The notes beneath the pieces were generated by a model that had not been told where the DNA came from, did no database searches, and saw only the letters and a list, made by a program, of their open reading frames with translations. 5,570 nt of DNA, taken from contig JAUHWE010000350.1 of assembly GCA_030424825.1 (NCBI GenBank), positions 1 through 5,570 on the forward strand, written 5' to 3'. Shown one piece after another: positions 1 to 5,570 of the stretch. Each line of letters starts with the position of its first letter. Position 1 is the first letter of the stretch. The translations under genes were made by a program, and so were the position numbers. The DNA is from Verrucomicrobiia bacterium (GTDB lineage: Bacteria > Verrucomicrobiota > Verrucomicrobiia > Opitutales > Opitutaceae).

Positions 1-500
1 GCCTTATGGCTCGAAGGCTGGCCGAAAAAGGGGTTCGGTTTTCCCAGATTTTCCATCGTGGCTGGGACCAACATGGCGTCCTACCCAAGGACTTGCCAAA
101 CCAGTGCAAAGATGTGGACCAGGCCAGCTATGCCCTCATTACCGATTTAAAGCAGCGCGGTATGCTAGATGATACGCTGGTCATCTGGGGAGGTGAATTC
201 GGACGAACCCTTTACTGTCAGGGAACGCTTACTGAAACAAATTACGGCAGAGATCATCATCCAAGATGCTACACAAAATGGATTGCGGGAGCAGGCATCA
301 AAGGAGGAATGGTCTATGGTGAAACAGATGAATTTGGATACAATATTATAAAGGATCCTGTGCACATACGCGACCTAAATGCGACCATTCTCAATCGGTT
401 TGGAGTTGACCACAAAAGGCTTTCATTCAAACACCAAGGCCTCGACTTAAGGCTGACAGGAGTCGAAGACGCTCGGGTCGTAAATCAAATTTTGTCTTAG
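1..500 (+). CDS. DUF1501 family protein, C-terminal part (5' end outside window)
   Basis: The reading frame is open from the left edge (first full codon at base 3) to TAG at 498-500, giving about 165 residues of the C-terminal part of a DUF1501 protein. The ATG at base 6 is internal: the family's proteins are usually several times longer and the frame continues upstream. Motifs seen are GWDQHG (60-77), [15 protein letters not shown] (about 165-209), GRDHHPR (246-266) and an [17 protein letters not shown] segment. These match the conserved C-terminal core of DUF1501, which belongs to the alkaline phosphatase/sulfatase-like superfamily; the His/Asp/Glu residues in these motifs are the likely metal-binding positions. 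Full-length members often carry a Tat signal and are thought to act outside the cytoplasm, but the N-terminus is not visible here. In Verrucomicrobiota and Planctomycetota such genes often follow a DUF1553/PSD1 cytochrome gene. Exact substrate is unknown. It is separated from the pilin-like genes by more than 400 bases, so it is probably not functionally linked to them. Confidence 0.93.
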   Translation, partial: LMARRLAEKGVRFSQIFHRGWDQHGVLPKDLPNQCKDVDQASYALITDLKQRGMLDDTLVIWGGEFGRTLYCQGTLTETNYGRDHHPRCYTKWIAGAGIKGGMVYGETDEFGYNIIKDPVHIRDLNATILNRFGVDHKRLSFKHQGLDLRLTGVEDARVVNQILS

Positions 501-932
501 AGAGCGTTCCATAGATCGCTTTCGAGGTCTTGTCGTTGTATTTGAGATTATGAATATGGGTTTTAGTTTCGCAATACCTAGAGGGTATTGCGATGCGAAC
601 AAACGATTTTTGACCTCAAACAGAAACAAAGAACGAAGAAATTGGATTTGCGAGAAACTCGCTTAGAGTTCGGGATTGGTAAAGTGAAATTCTATCTGGT
701 TCCCCCACAAAGAAAACCAATCGCGTTACCTAACCAACAAGATATTAGGTTTCCGGTTCAATCTGAGCCAACCGAAAGGGGGTCTAATCTACTCATTAAT
801 CACCCGTTTCCCATGAGCAATTGCGCTTAAATTTCGTACTGGTCCGCCATATAGCGCTCAAATTCGACGCCATCTCTAATAATTCGCCCGTAAAGGTCGT
901 TTGGGAGAGTGCAGAAAATAACGCTTTTACCT
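501..932. other. Intergenic region without a convincing gene
   Basis: These 432 bases separate the DUF1501 gene from the pilin-like unit. The longest open frame on the + strand (588-830) starts at TTG, has no ribosome binding site, and gives a basic, low-complexity peptide with no recognisable motif; I do not call it. Visible structure: a perfect 10-bp hairpin (569-593), a 6-bp inverted repeat ACCTAA/TTAGGT (728-733 and 745-750, loop 11) and a 5-bp CGGTT/AACCG pair (754-758 and 770-774). No well-spaced -35/-10 pair, sigma-54 site or recognisable riboswitch was found by eye, although a promoter for the downstream unit should lie in here. Confidence 0.6.
569..593 (+). terminator. Strong hairpin, possible terminator of the DUF1501 transcript
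   Basis: TCGCAATACC (569-578) and GGTATTGCGA (584-593) form a perfect 10-bp stem around the 5-base loop TAGAG. It lies 68 bases after the DUF1501 stop codon. There is no immediate T-run: the nearest, TTTTT, starts about 13 bases after the stem, so it is not a canonical Rho-independent terminator. It could instead stabilise the 3' end of the mRNA or be a palindromic protein-binding site. The hairpin itself is certain; the role is inferred from position. Confidence 0.4.
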
Positions 933-1493
933 ATGGCTAACAGGCAGAAAAACAAACGCTTCAATACGCTTTCAGAAAATTCTGGCGTTACGCTAGTCGA
1001 AATCATGGTTGCCATGGTAATTCTTGGGTTCTCTGGGCTCGCTCTCCTAAGTGGACTTATGCAATCTCGGCGTTATACTGAGTTGGCAATTCACGAAAAC
1101 ACCGCACTCACCATCGGCCAGGGATACATTGAGCAGATGAAAAACATGGAGTTCGCTTCGCTCGATCAAGCGGTACTCCCCACATTGTTTCATGAAGGCG
1201 TCGCTGATACATTGTCAGTATCCCCACTCCCCGCAGATCCTACAGTTGGCAATGCGGGAACTGATATCACGAACAACAAGCTTATCGACATAAAAAACAC
1301 CCCTGGCGACACGACCGACGATATGAGCTTGGACGTCTTTGTTTACATTCAAGACGTCACCGATGAGGCGAACGGGATTGGGCAAGCCCGGCGTATCATA
1401 CTGAGATACGAATATACTTTTAGTGACGGCTCTAGAACCATTAACAACTCCGACACCCTTTACGCAATTCGTTCAGAAGTACCAACCTTTTAG
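933..1493 (+). CDS. PilV/GspI-like minor prepilin
   Basis: A 186-residue type IV prepilin-like protein. A short basic leader (residues 1-18) ends in S-G, followed by the cleavage/methylation motif GVTLVEIMVAMVILG. Prepilin peptidase would cut between G18 and V19 and leave Glu at mature position 5, the residue known to matter for assembly. The hydrophobic helix spans about residues 19-42; a downstream segment with the pattern GQGYIEQMKNMEF (about 62-74) is typical of PilV/GspI-type minor pilins, after which the sequence is a polar, probably globular head of no identified fold. I prefer the ATG at 933, because it gives a leader of the same length as in the next gene; a GTG at 909 in the same frame would add 8 residues, and neither start has a well-spaced Shine-Dalgarno sequence. 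It is the first gene of a tight unit. In known systems V/I-type pilins sit at the pilus or pseudopilus tip. Whether this unit serves a pilus or a secretion system cannot be told from the window. Confidence 0.88.
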   Translation: MANRQKNKRFNTLSENSGVTLVEIMVAMVILGFSGLALLSGLMQSRRYTELAIHENTALTIGQGYIEQMKNMEFASLDQAVLPTLFHEGVADTLSVSPLPADPTVGNAGTDITNNKLIDIKNTPGDTTDDMSLDVFVYIQDVTDEANGIGQARRIILRYEYTFSDGSRTINNSDTLYAIRSEVPTF

Positions 1494-1497
1494 CACC

Positions 1498-2136
1498 ATG
1501 AATTCGTCTATACGCACTGCAAATAAAAAGACATTCCGGTCAAAAGCCGGGGTGACACTCATGGAGCTATTGATTGGGATGACAATCTCTACTGTAGTTC
1601 TAGGCGGCACGATTTCCCTTTTCCTAATGGGATCGACAACAGCTGCCAACGGAACGGGAAGGCTTCTAATTAATCGTGACATTCGAAACTTCACCAACGA
1701 AATGATCGAGAATGCTCGGTACGCTGACTACTTTAAGACGTATACATCTTTCACTGACAGAACTGAGCAAAACGATGGTGGATCAGGAGATTTTCTAGTC
1801 CTCGTTCATAGGGATGTATCGGATCCCGACAAAATAAGCCGTATCATCGGATACTATCGCTATACCGTTTCGGATGGAGCCGAGGGTCCCGTACTAATGT
1901 TCGACAACGAATACAGCCCCAGTTCATCCACTGATCTTTCCAGTCTTCTTCCGGATACTTCCGACAACGGTACTCACGGAGAAATCATCGAATTGTCAAA
2001 CGGACTGAGCGACGGAAAACTATTCTACAACTTCTACGACCGTAGCGTCGTGGTTCGTGGCGAGATCATCCACAACGGAGCAGTAGGCGAGCAGGTAACC
2101 AACACCTACAACTTCACAATTTCGCCTCGAGGCTAG
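1498..2136 (+). CDS. PilW/GspJ-like minor prepilin
   Basis: A 212-residue prepilin-like protein starting 4 bases after the stop of the preceding gene, so translation is probably coupled; no clear ribosome binding site is seen. The same frame is open upstream to 1423, but that would overlap the previous gene by 71 bases and place about 25 extra residues before the leader, so ATG 1498 is chosen. The basic leader ends in K-A-G18, followed by VTLMELLIGMTIS: cleavage between G18 and V19, Glu at mature position 5, hydrophobic helix to about residue 44. The segment NRDIRNFTNEMIENARYAD (about 59-77) follows the pattern of PilW/GspJ-type proteins after the helix. The remainder is polar, rich in Asp, Ser and Gly, and ends in a beta-prone stretch (TNTYNFTISPRG). 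Position between a V-like and an X-like gene supports a minor pilin tip or priming role. The PilW/GspJ assignment is from size, order and N-terminus rather than a clear head-domain match. Confidence 0.85.
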   Translation: MNSSIRTANKKTFRSKAGVTLMELLIGMTISTVVLGGTISLFLMGSTTAANGTGRLLINRDIRNFTNEMIENARYADYFKTYTSFTDRTEQNDGGSGDFLVLVHRDVSDPDKISRIIGYYRYTVSDGAEGPVLMFDNEYSPSSSTDLSSLLPDTSDNGTHGEIIELSNGLSDGKLFYNFYDRSVVVRGEIIHNGAVGEQVTNTYNFTISPRG

Positions 2137-2140
2137 AATT

Positions 2141-2148
2141 AAGGAAAG
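2141..2148 (+). promoter_or_regulatory. Ribosome binding site for the large PilX-like gene
   Basis: AAGGAAAG lies 5 bases before the ATG at 2154. It is the only clearly purine-rich, well-spaced Shine-Dalgarno-like site among the pilin-like genes here and fixes that start; the first, second and last pilin-like genes lack one. Confidence 0.65.
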
Positions 2149-2153
2149 CACCA

Positions 2154-4121
2154 ATGACTCACACATCTCACAAACGCAAGGGATCCGCACTGATCACCAC
2201 ACTTGTTCTTGTCGGCGTAATGTCAGTCGCAATGGCGTGGTTACTTAAATACTCAGTGACTGAGAACCGCATCAATCACAGACATAAGCTTCGTACCCAG
2301 GCGGACAATACTGCTGAAGCGGTCGTCGAGTATGGATTCGCCCAGCTCTCGCATGTATTTAACAACAACACTACTGTCGCTTCTGCCGAGTTCAATTCTA
2401 GCGGAAGTGGGGCATTAGCCCTCCCCCCTCAAACAAGCCTGAGAAGCAATGTCCAGTATGCTGATTTGGAACTTTATAGCAGTACCGTTCCTTCAAGTAG
2501 TTTCACTTATATCGACCCATCCGAGCCAGACAATCTTTTTGACCCCCTTAAAGGAAAGTATGTCCGAGCTTTCCAAGTTAAGCTTTACGGAAAAGCAACC
2601 GTAACCGACCCAAATGGTGGACCCAATATAACTTCTTATGTCACTCAGGCATTTCAAGTGAGGGATTCGCCGCTTTTCTCACACGCCATTTTCTACAACT
2701 TAGATTTGGATATACACCCTGGTCCGGATATGGACATCATCGGTCCAGTGCACACCAACCAGAATCTGCGCGTAGCGCCCAGCAATGATCTGAAATTCGA
2801 CGGAATTGTCACTTCTTCCAAGCATATCTATCATCAATACGAACACAAAAGTACAAGCCGAACGGGCCAAGTCTATTTCAAAACGGATTCGGGATCATTG
2901 CTTGGAATGGAAGTTGACGGAACCTGGAAGGATTCGGAAATGGGTACAGGTTCAATCAGCGACCAATTTCGCTCGTACGCCTCTAACCGTTGGGATGGCT
3001 ACCTCCAAACTTCCGCCCATGGAATCTCAACCTACAATCCCGTTGCATTTTCCGACTACACTCCCGACGACACGAGTACCGGCGCCTACGACCCCGTTAA
3101 CTCAGGTCGGGCAATCATTGAGTCTCCTCTTCCAACAGGACACGCTGATTACAATATAGAAATTGAAGACCAGAAGATGTCCAACAAAGCAGGGCTTTAC
3201 TTCAAATGGGATACCACAACAAACAGCATCTCTGCCTATGATGGCCATGGCGGAACCCTTCTCGACATAAGCAACCTCGATGGAATCTTATGGGAACACA
3301 AACCGGATGTCATGTTTGATCACCGACGCGGGCAATATATATCCCTGATTGATATCAATACCGGCAAACTAAAGCAGCTAATTGAGAATCCGGACACAAG
3401 CGACAATACACTGCATATTGGAAATTACGATCCTGCTACTGACTGGAATGGGGTCGTCTATTTCGAGTGCACTAGTTCGGACGCGGACACAACCGCTGCC
3501 GCAAGGCTAAATTACACAGGGATTCGGCTTTACGGTGGTGAAATCGATGTTCCCAATGAAGGAATTCCCAGCCGTGGATCAGATCCAGGAATGAGCTTTG
3601 TCACAAACAATGCCCTCTACATTCGAGGACACTTCAATGCTGATGGTATAACAACTGCCGACAGTTCACACGCTCCTGCCATCGGAGAAGTCCCTGTTGC
3701 CGTCATGGGCGATTCTGTTACATTCTTGTCTGAGAGCTGGGATGACTCGGTTACCAGCTCAAAACCAACGGCAAGCACAACGGAAGTCTCTGCAGCAGCC
3801 GTCGCGGGTACAAGGCCCCCGGATGTTAAGGGAGACGACTCCTATAGTGGCGGAGCGCACAATTTCCCACGATTTCTGGAAAACTGGAGCGGAAAAACAT
3901 TTTACCTTCGTGGCTCAATGGTCTGCCTTTACGAAAGTGAAGTCGATTTTTCCACTTGGGACACTTCTTACTACAACCCACCCGATCGGGGTTACGGATT
4001 CAACACTCTGTTCGCAAAAGGCACCTACCCACCAGGAACTCCCTTGCTAAGAACCTACCGCCGTGAGAACTATGCACGTCTTTCTGCGTCGGAATTCGCA
4101 TCTACAACATCCGGTCTTTGA
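2154..4121 (+). CDS. Large PilX/GspK-like minor pilin with long C-terminal domain
   Basis: A 655-residue protein. Residues 1-10 are basic and polar, ending K9-G10, followed by a hydrophobic helix (about 11-31) beginning SALITTLVLVGVMS. This resembles PilX/GspK-type N-termini: a possible prepilin peptidase site after G10, but Thr rather than Glu at mature position 5. Next is a conserved coiled segment NHRHKLRTQADNTAEA (41-56). The rest is a long, probably beta-rich extracellular domain with landmarks LDLDIHPGPDMDIIGPVHTN (183-202), VTNNALYIRGHFNADG (483-498), VAVMGDSVTFLSESWDD (515-531) and RFLENWSGKTFYLRGSMV (573-590). The last three recall the C-terminal pattern of bacterial PilX-like proteins, in which a 'xxYxxGxxN' strand precedes an 'xxDxxTxLSxxW' motif; I recall this from the family and have not verified it. 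There are two cysteines, at about 439 and 591, which could pair. It is far larger than classical PilX (about 200 residues) and GspK (about 330). Likely role: large tip subunit of a pilus or pseudopilus. The gene follows the W-like one by 17 bases and has a paralogue starting at 5098. Confidence 0.83.
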   Translation: MTHTSHKRKGSALITTLVLVGVMSVAMAWLLKYSVTENRINHRHKLRTQADNTAEAVVEYGFAQLSHVFNNNTTVASAEFNSSGSGALALPPQTSLRSNVQYADLELYSSTVPSSSFTYIDPSEPDNLFDPLKGKYVRAFQVKLYGKATVTDPNGGPNITSYVTQAFQVRDSPLFSHAIFYNLDLDIHPGPDMDIIGPVHTNQNLRVAPSNDLKFDGIVTSSKHIYHQYEHKSTSRTGQVYFKTDSGSLLGMEVDGTWKDSEMGTGSISDQFRSYASNRWDGYLQTSAHGISTYNPVAFSDYTPDDTSTGAYDPVNSGRAIIESPLPTGHADYNIEIEDQKMSNKAGLYFKWDTTTNSISAYDGHGGTLLDISNLDGILWEHKPDVMFDHRRGQYISLIDINTGKLKQLIENPDTSDNTLHIGNYDPATDWNGVVYFECTSSDADTTAAARLNYTGIRLYGGEIDVPNEGIPSRGSDPGMSFVTNNALYIRGHFNADGITTADSSHAPAIGEVPVAVMGDSVTFLSESWDDSVTSSKPTASTTEVSAAAVAGTRPPDVKGDDSYSGGAHNFPRFLENWSGKTFYLRGSMVCLYESEVDFSTWDTSYYNPPDRGYGFNTLFAKGTYPPGTPLLRTYRRENYARLSASEFASTTSGL

Positions 4122-4123
4122 AC

Positions 4124-4786
4124 ATGAATCTCCTATTGAGAAACAATCTCTGGGCCGCCACGTCAATTCTACTGGTTTCGATCACAACCAGTCTAGCCAA
4201 CAATGGTGCAAAGATCGATCCAGACACCCCCCCAGTAAAAGCCTGGCCTGCGAATCCTCGACCCACCTCTGAGGTATTTCAAATGGAGGTTTCCGAAGAT
4301 GGCCCTCCGCAAAAAAGGCTGGTGTTTGATTGTGGCCGATTTGCTCTCATTACTGGCAACTACGGCAACTGGGTTGTCCAAAGACCGACGGCCCGATTTT
4401 CTTTCCAACTAAGCCCTAAGAATGATGCTGAAATCACTTTCGGAATGGCCCGGTTCCCACAAAACGACTTCATTGAAAGCCTAGACCAAGAAGAATGGGA
4501 CACCTACATCGCGGCACTCCATAATAATCCGAATCTAAAAGCTATTCGCGGCCAAAGACTCAGTACAGACCGGAAGGCAGCCCCTAAGGTTCTGAACGAG
4601 AATCCTTATCGCGTAATCGATTACGAGCACTCGGATTCCAAGGGAAACATTAAAACGACAAGCGAACTTTTCACATTCCTGGATGGAGAACTTTTCGTAT
4701 TCGCTTTATCAGGACCTTCCGAAAAGATCGATCTTTACATGGAGCGAGTTTATCTAATGATCTCGCGAATGGATGTTCTAATGTAG
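4124..4786 (+). CDS. Small secreted protein of unknown function
   Basis: A 220-residue protein whose ATG lies 2 bases after the stop of the large PilX-like gene, implying coupled translation. A TTG at 4118 overlapping that stop would add only two residues. Residues 1-25 form a typical Sec signal peptide: R6 followed by a hydrophobic core (about 9-20) and T-T-S-L-A before N26, a plausible signal peptidase I site. There is no lipobox cysteine. The mature part has a Pro-rich start, then alternating hydrophobic/polar stretches (RLVFDCGRFALI, ARFSFQLSP, ITFGMARFP) and a C-terminal part with FTFLDGELFVFALSGP and a final amphipathic helix. I do not recognise the family; the layout recalls small periplasmic PsbP/DcrB-like proteins, but that is only an impression. 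There is a single cysteine (FDCGRF). Seven consecutive C (4227-4233) lie just after the signal peptide region. Co-transcription with the minor-pilin genes suggests a periplasmic or surface partner of that apparatus. Confidence 0.8.
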   Translation: MNLLLRNNLWAATSILLVSITTSLANNGAKIDPDTPPVKAWPANPRPTSEVFQMEVSEDGPPQKRLVFDCGRFALITGNYGNWVVQRPTARFSFQLSPKNDAEITFGMARFPQNDFIESLDQEEWDTYIAALHNNPNLKAIRGQRLSTDRKAAPKVLNENPYRVIDYEHSDSKGNIKTTSELFTFLDGELFVFALSGPSEKIDLYMERVYLMISRMDVLM

Positions 4787-4867
4787 GTTTCCAACCTCCA
4801 CTTCCAATACTGCTTAGATAACCATTTATTGCTGTCACATAAATAGAGCCTTCGAGTTAGCCCCTAC

Positions 4868-4883
4868 AGTGGATAATTCCACT
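4868..4883. repeat. Short perfect hairpin in the spacer
   Basis: AGTGGA and TCCACT pair perfectly around the loop TAAT. It lies 81 bases after the secreted-protein stop. There is no T-run after it, so a terminator is not supported; it may be a regulator site or have no function. Confidence 0.3.
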
Positions 4884-4932
4884 CAGTCCCTTAGTTAATT
4901 ACCATTCAGGGATTTCCATTGGGTACTATCCA

Positions 4933-4949
4933 AAAGGAGAATATCCTTT
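4933..4949 (+). promoter_or_regulatory. Hairpin covering a ribosome-binding-like sequence before a five-codon reading frame
   Basis: AAAGGA (4933-4938) and TCCTTT (4944-4949) form a 6-bp stem with loop GAATA. The 5' arm contains AAGGAG (4934-4939), a strong Shine-Dalgarno match, 10 bases before ATG 4950, which opens a minimal frame encoding MIPAL and ending at TAA 4965-4967. The hairpin would hide the site. No attenuator downstream is evident and chance is a real alternative. Confidence 0.2.
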
Positions 4950-5097
4950 ATGATTCCGGCTCTCTAAACGAAGTATCCTTCATTCTGTGTTCATCGATTT
5001 AATTAGTGGCCTTGGAATCCGAATATTCCCGAATGGATAGAGTCTAAAAACAACTCTGCATCCACATAGATTTTCAAACTGATATTAACTCAAACCT

Positions 5098-5570
5098 ATG
5101 AAGAGTCCAAATTCTAGAAATGCGTGCAAAAAGGGTTCTGCACTACTCACCACTCTAATTCTAGTTGGCGTACTGTCCGCCGTTATGGCTTCGATCCTCA
5201 AGTATTCCGTTTCTGAGCGGAGACTAAACCATAGGCACAAACTGAGAACTCAGGCAGATAATACAGCGGAGGCAATCGTCGAATACGGGTTTGCCCAGCT
5301 GGCCTACACCTTCGATAACAAGACGACCGTCGGGGCGAACACATTCGCGTCAGGTGGAGCCGGGGCATTGTCAATTCCAGCCTCTTCTGCACTGCGGTCA
5401 AACGTTAAGTACGCAAACACAGAACTCTACGCCAGCACCGTGCCAAACAGTTCTCTGGTCTATATCGACCCATTGGAACCTGACAATATGTTTGACCCAC
5501 TTAAAGGAAAGTTTGTTCGGGCGTTTGAAGTAAATCTGTATGGAACCGCAACCGTTTCCGACCCGATTGG
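5098..5570 (+). CDS. Second PilX/GspK-like minor pilin, paralogue of 2154-4121 (3' end outside window)
   Basis: From ATG 5098 the frame is open without a stop to the right edge, giving 157 residues plus two bases. The N-terminus is basic and ends K12-G13, followed by a hydrophobic helix beginning SALLTTLILVGVLS, then the block NHRHKLRTQADNTAEA (44-59), identical to residues 41-56 of the PilX-like protein at 2154. Similarity continues through VEYGFAQL, LRSNV, ELY.STVP, YIDP.EPDN and FDPLKGK to the edge. By hand, about 102 of 145 aligned residues are identical (roughly 70%). Like its paralogue it has Thr rather than Glu at mature position 5. No good ribosome binding site precedes the ATG. By analogy the full protein may be about 650 residues with a large beta-rich outer domain, but the window does not show this. 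It probably starts a further transcription unit or continues the pilin cluster after the 311-base spacer. Confidence 0.9.
   Translation, partial: MKSPNSRNACKKGSALLTTLILVGVLSAVMASILKYSVSERRLNHRHKLRTQADNTAEAIVEYGFAQLAYTFDNKTTVGANTFASGGAGALSIPASSALRSNVKYANTELYASTVPNSSLVYIDPLEPDNMFDPLKGKFVRAFEVNLYGTATVSDPI

Larger units (their letters stand above)
4787..5097. other. Spacer between the secreted-protein gene and the second PilX-like gene
   Basis: These 311 bases contain no gene I can support. They hold several small inverted repeats: AGGTT-TCC-AACCT over the preceding stop codon (4785-4797), AGTGGA-TAAT-TCCACT (4868-4883), TCCCT/AGGGA (4887-4891 and 4908-4912), AAAGGA-GAATA-TCCTTT (4933-4949), GGAAT/ATTCC (5014-5018 and 5025-5029) and AGAGT/ACTCT (5039-5043 and 5053-5057). 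None is followed by a T-run, so no clear terminator is seen. A weak promoter candidate is TTGGAA (5012-5017) with GGATAG (5035-5040), spaced 17. The length suggests that the second PilX-like gene has its own promoter here. Confidence 0.55.

Noticed and set aside
500..523. GAGAGCG/CGCTTTC inverted repeat at the DUF1501 stop codon
   Set aside because: A 7-bp stem with one wobble pair and a 10-base loop, overlapping the stop, with no T-run; weaker than the hairpin at 569-593.
588..830. 80-codon open frame on + strand in the first intergenic region
   Set aside because: It starts at TTG inside the arm of the hairpin, lacks a ribosome site, and the peptide has no recognisable domain, signal or membrane segment.
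909..932. GTG start for the PilV-like gene
   Set aside because: The nearby GGGAG is only about one base before the GTG, too close to serve it. ATG 933 gives a leader matching the next gene. Not excluded, only less likely.
501..932. Possible cyclic-di-GMP riboswitch before the pilin-like unit
   Set aside because: Considered because such switches often precede pilin genes, but I could not find the conserved core of the known classes in this region or in 4787-5097.
1423..1497. Upstream extension of the PilW-like gene
   Set aside because: It would overlap the preceding gene by 71 bases and put about 25 extra residues before a leader that is already complete from ATG 1498.
2806..3159. Long second-frame open reading frames inside the large PilX-like gene (also 3697-4050 and 4063-4272)
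   Set aside because: They lie wholly or largely inside strongly supported genes in another frame and give no recognisable proteins.
5198..5533. Open frames on both strands at the right end (5198-5401 minus, 5291-5533 plus)
   Set aside because: They are shadows of the PilX-like paralogue in the 5098 frame, which has strong homology to the gene at 2154.
2154..5570. Second PilX-like gene as an assembly duplication or very recent copy
   Set aside because: Synonymous positions are heavily diverged and the N-terminal leaders differ in length and sequence.

Overview
The window looks like a piece of a Verrucomicrobiota chromosome, most plausibly a marine Opitutae / Puniceicoccales-type bacterium. 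This rests on protein character only: a DUF1501 protein of the kind abundant in Verrucomicrobiota and Planctomycetota, next to a run of pilin-like genes whose large PilX/GspK-like member has the domain style I associate with that phylum. Base composition looks near 50% GC. No RNA gene, CRISPR array, insertion sequence or phage signal was found. All supported genes lie on the + strand.

Layout. (1) 1-500: C-terminal end of a DUF1501 protein, cut by the left edge. (2) 501-932: about 430 bases without a convincing gene, holding a strong perfect 10-bp hairpin at 569-593 that may end the DUF1501 transcript. (3) 933-4786: a tight four-gene unit with gaps of 4, 17 and 2 bases: a PilV/GspI-like prepilin, a PilW/GspJ-like prepilin, a 655-residue PilX/GspK-like protein and a small secreted protein of unknown function. 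(4) 4787-5097: a gene-free spacer rich in small inverted repeats. (5) 5098-5570: the start of a second PilX/GspK-like gene, open at the right edge and clearly a paralogue of the one at 2154-4121.

How the genes may work together. The order V-like, W-like, X-like matches the minor pilin / pseudopilin sets that in known systems form the tip or priming complex of type IV pili and type II secretion pseudopili. The V-like and W-like proteins both carry a clear prepilin peptidase site (G18|V19 with Glu at mature position 5). The X-like proteins have a similar hydrophobic N-terminus but lack that Glu, as GspK/PilX proteins often do, and carry a large probable beta-rich outer domain. The small secreted protein sits in the same unit and may be a partner, but its sequence does not reveal a function.

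The most notable observation is the second, edge-truncated PilX-like gene. By hand alignment it is about 70% identical in protein to the first over 145 residues, yet in the most conserved 16-residue block 14 of 16 codons differ synonymously. That indicates an old, selectively maintained tandem paralogue rather than a recent duplication or an assembly error. I saw no strong evidence of a wholly new system beyond this paired large minor-pilin arrangement with an unknown secreted protein between the two copies.
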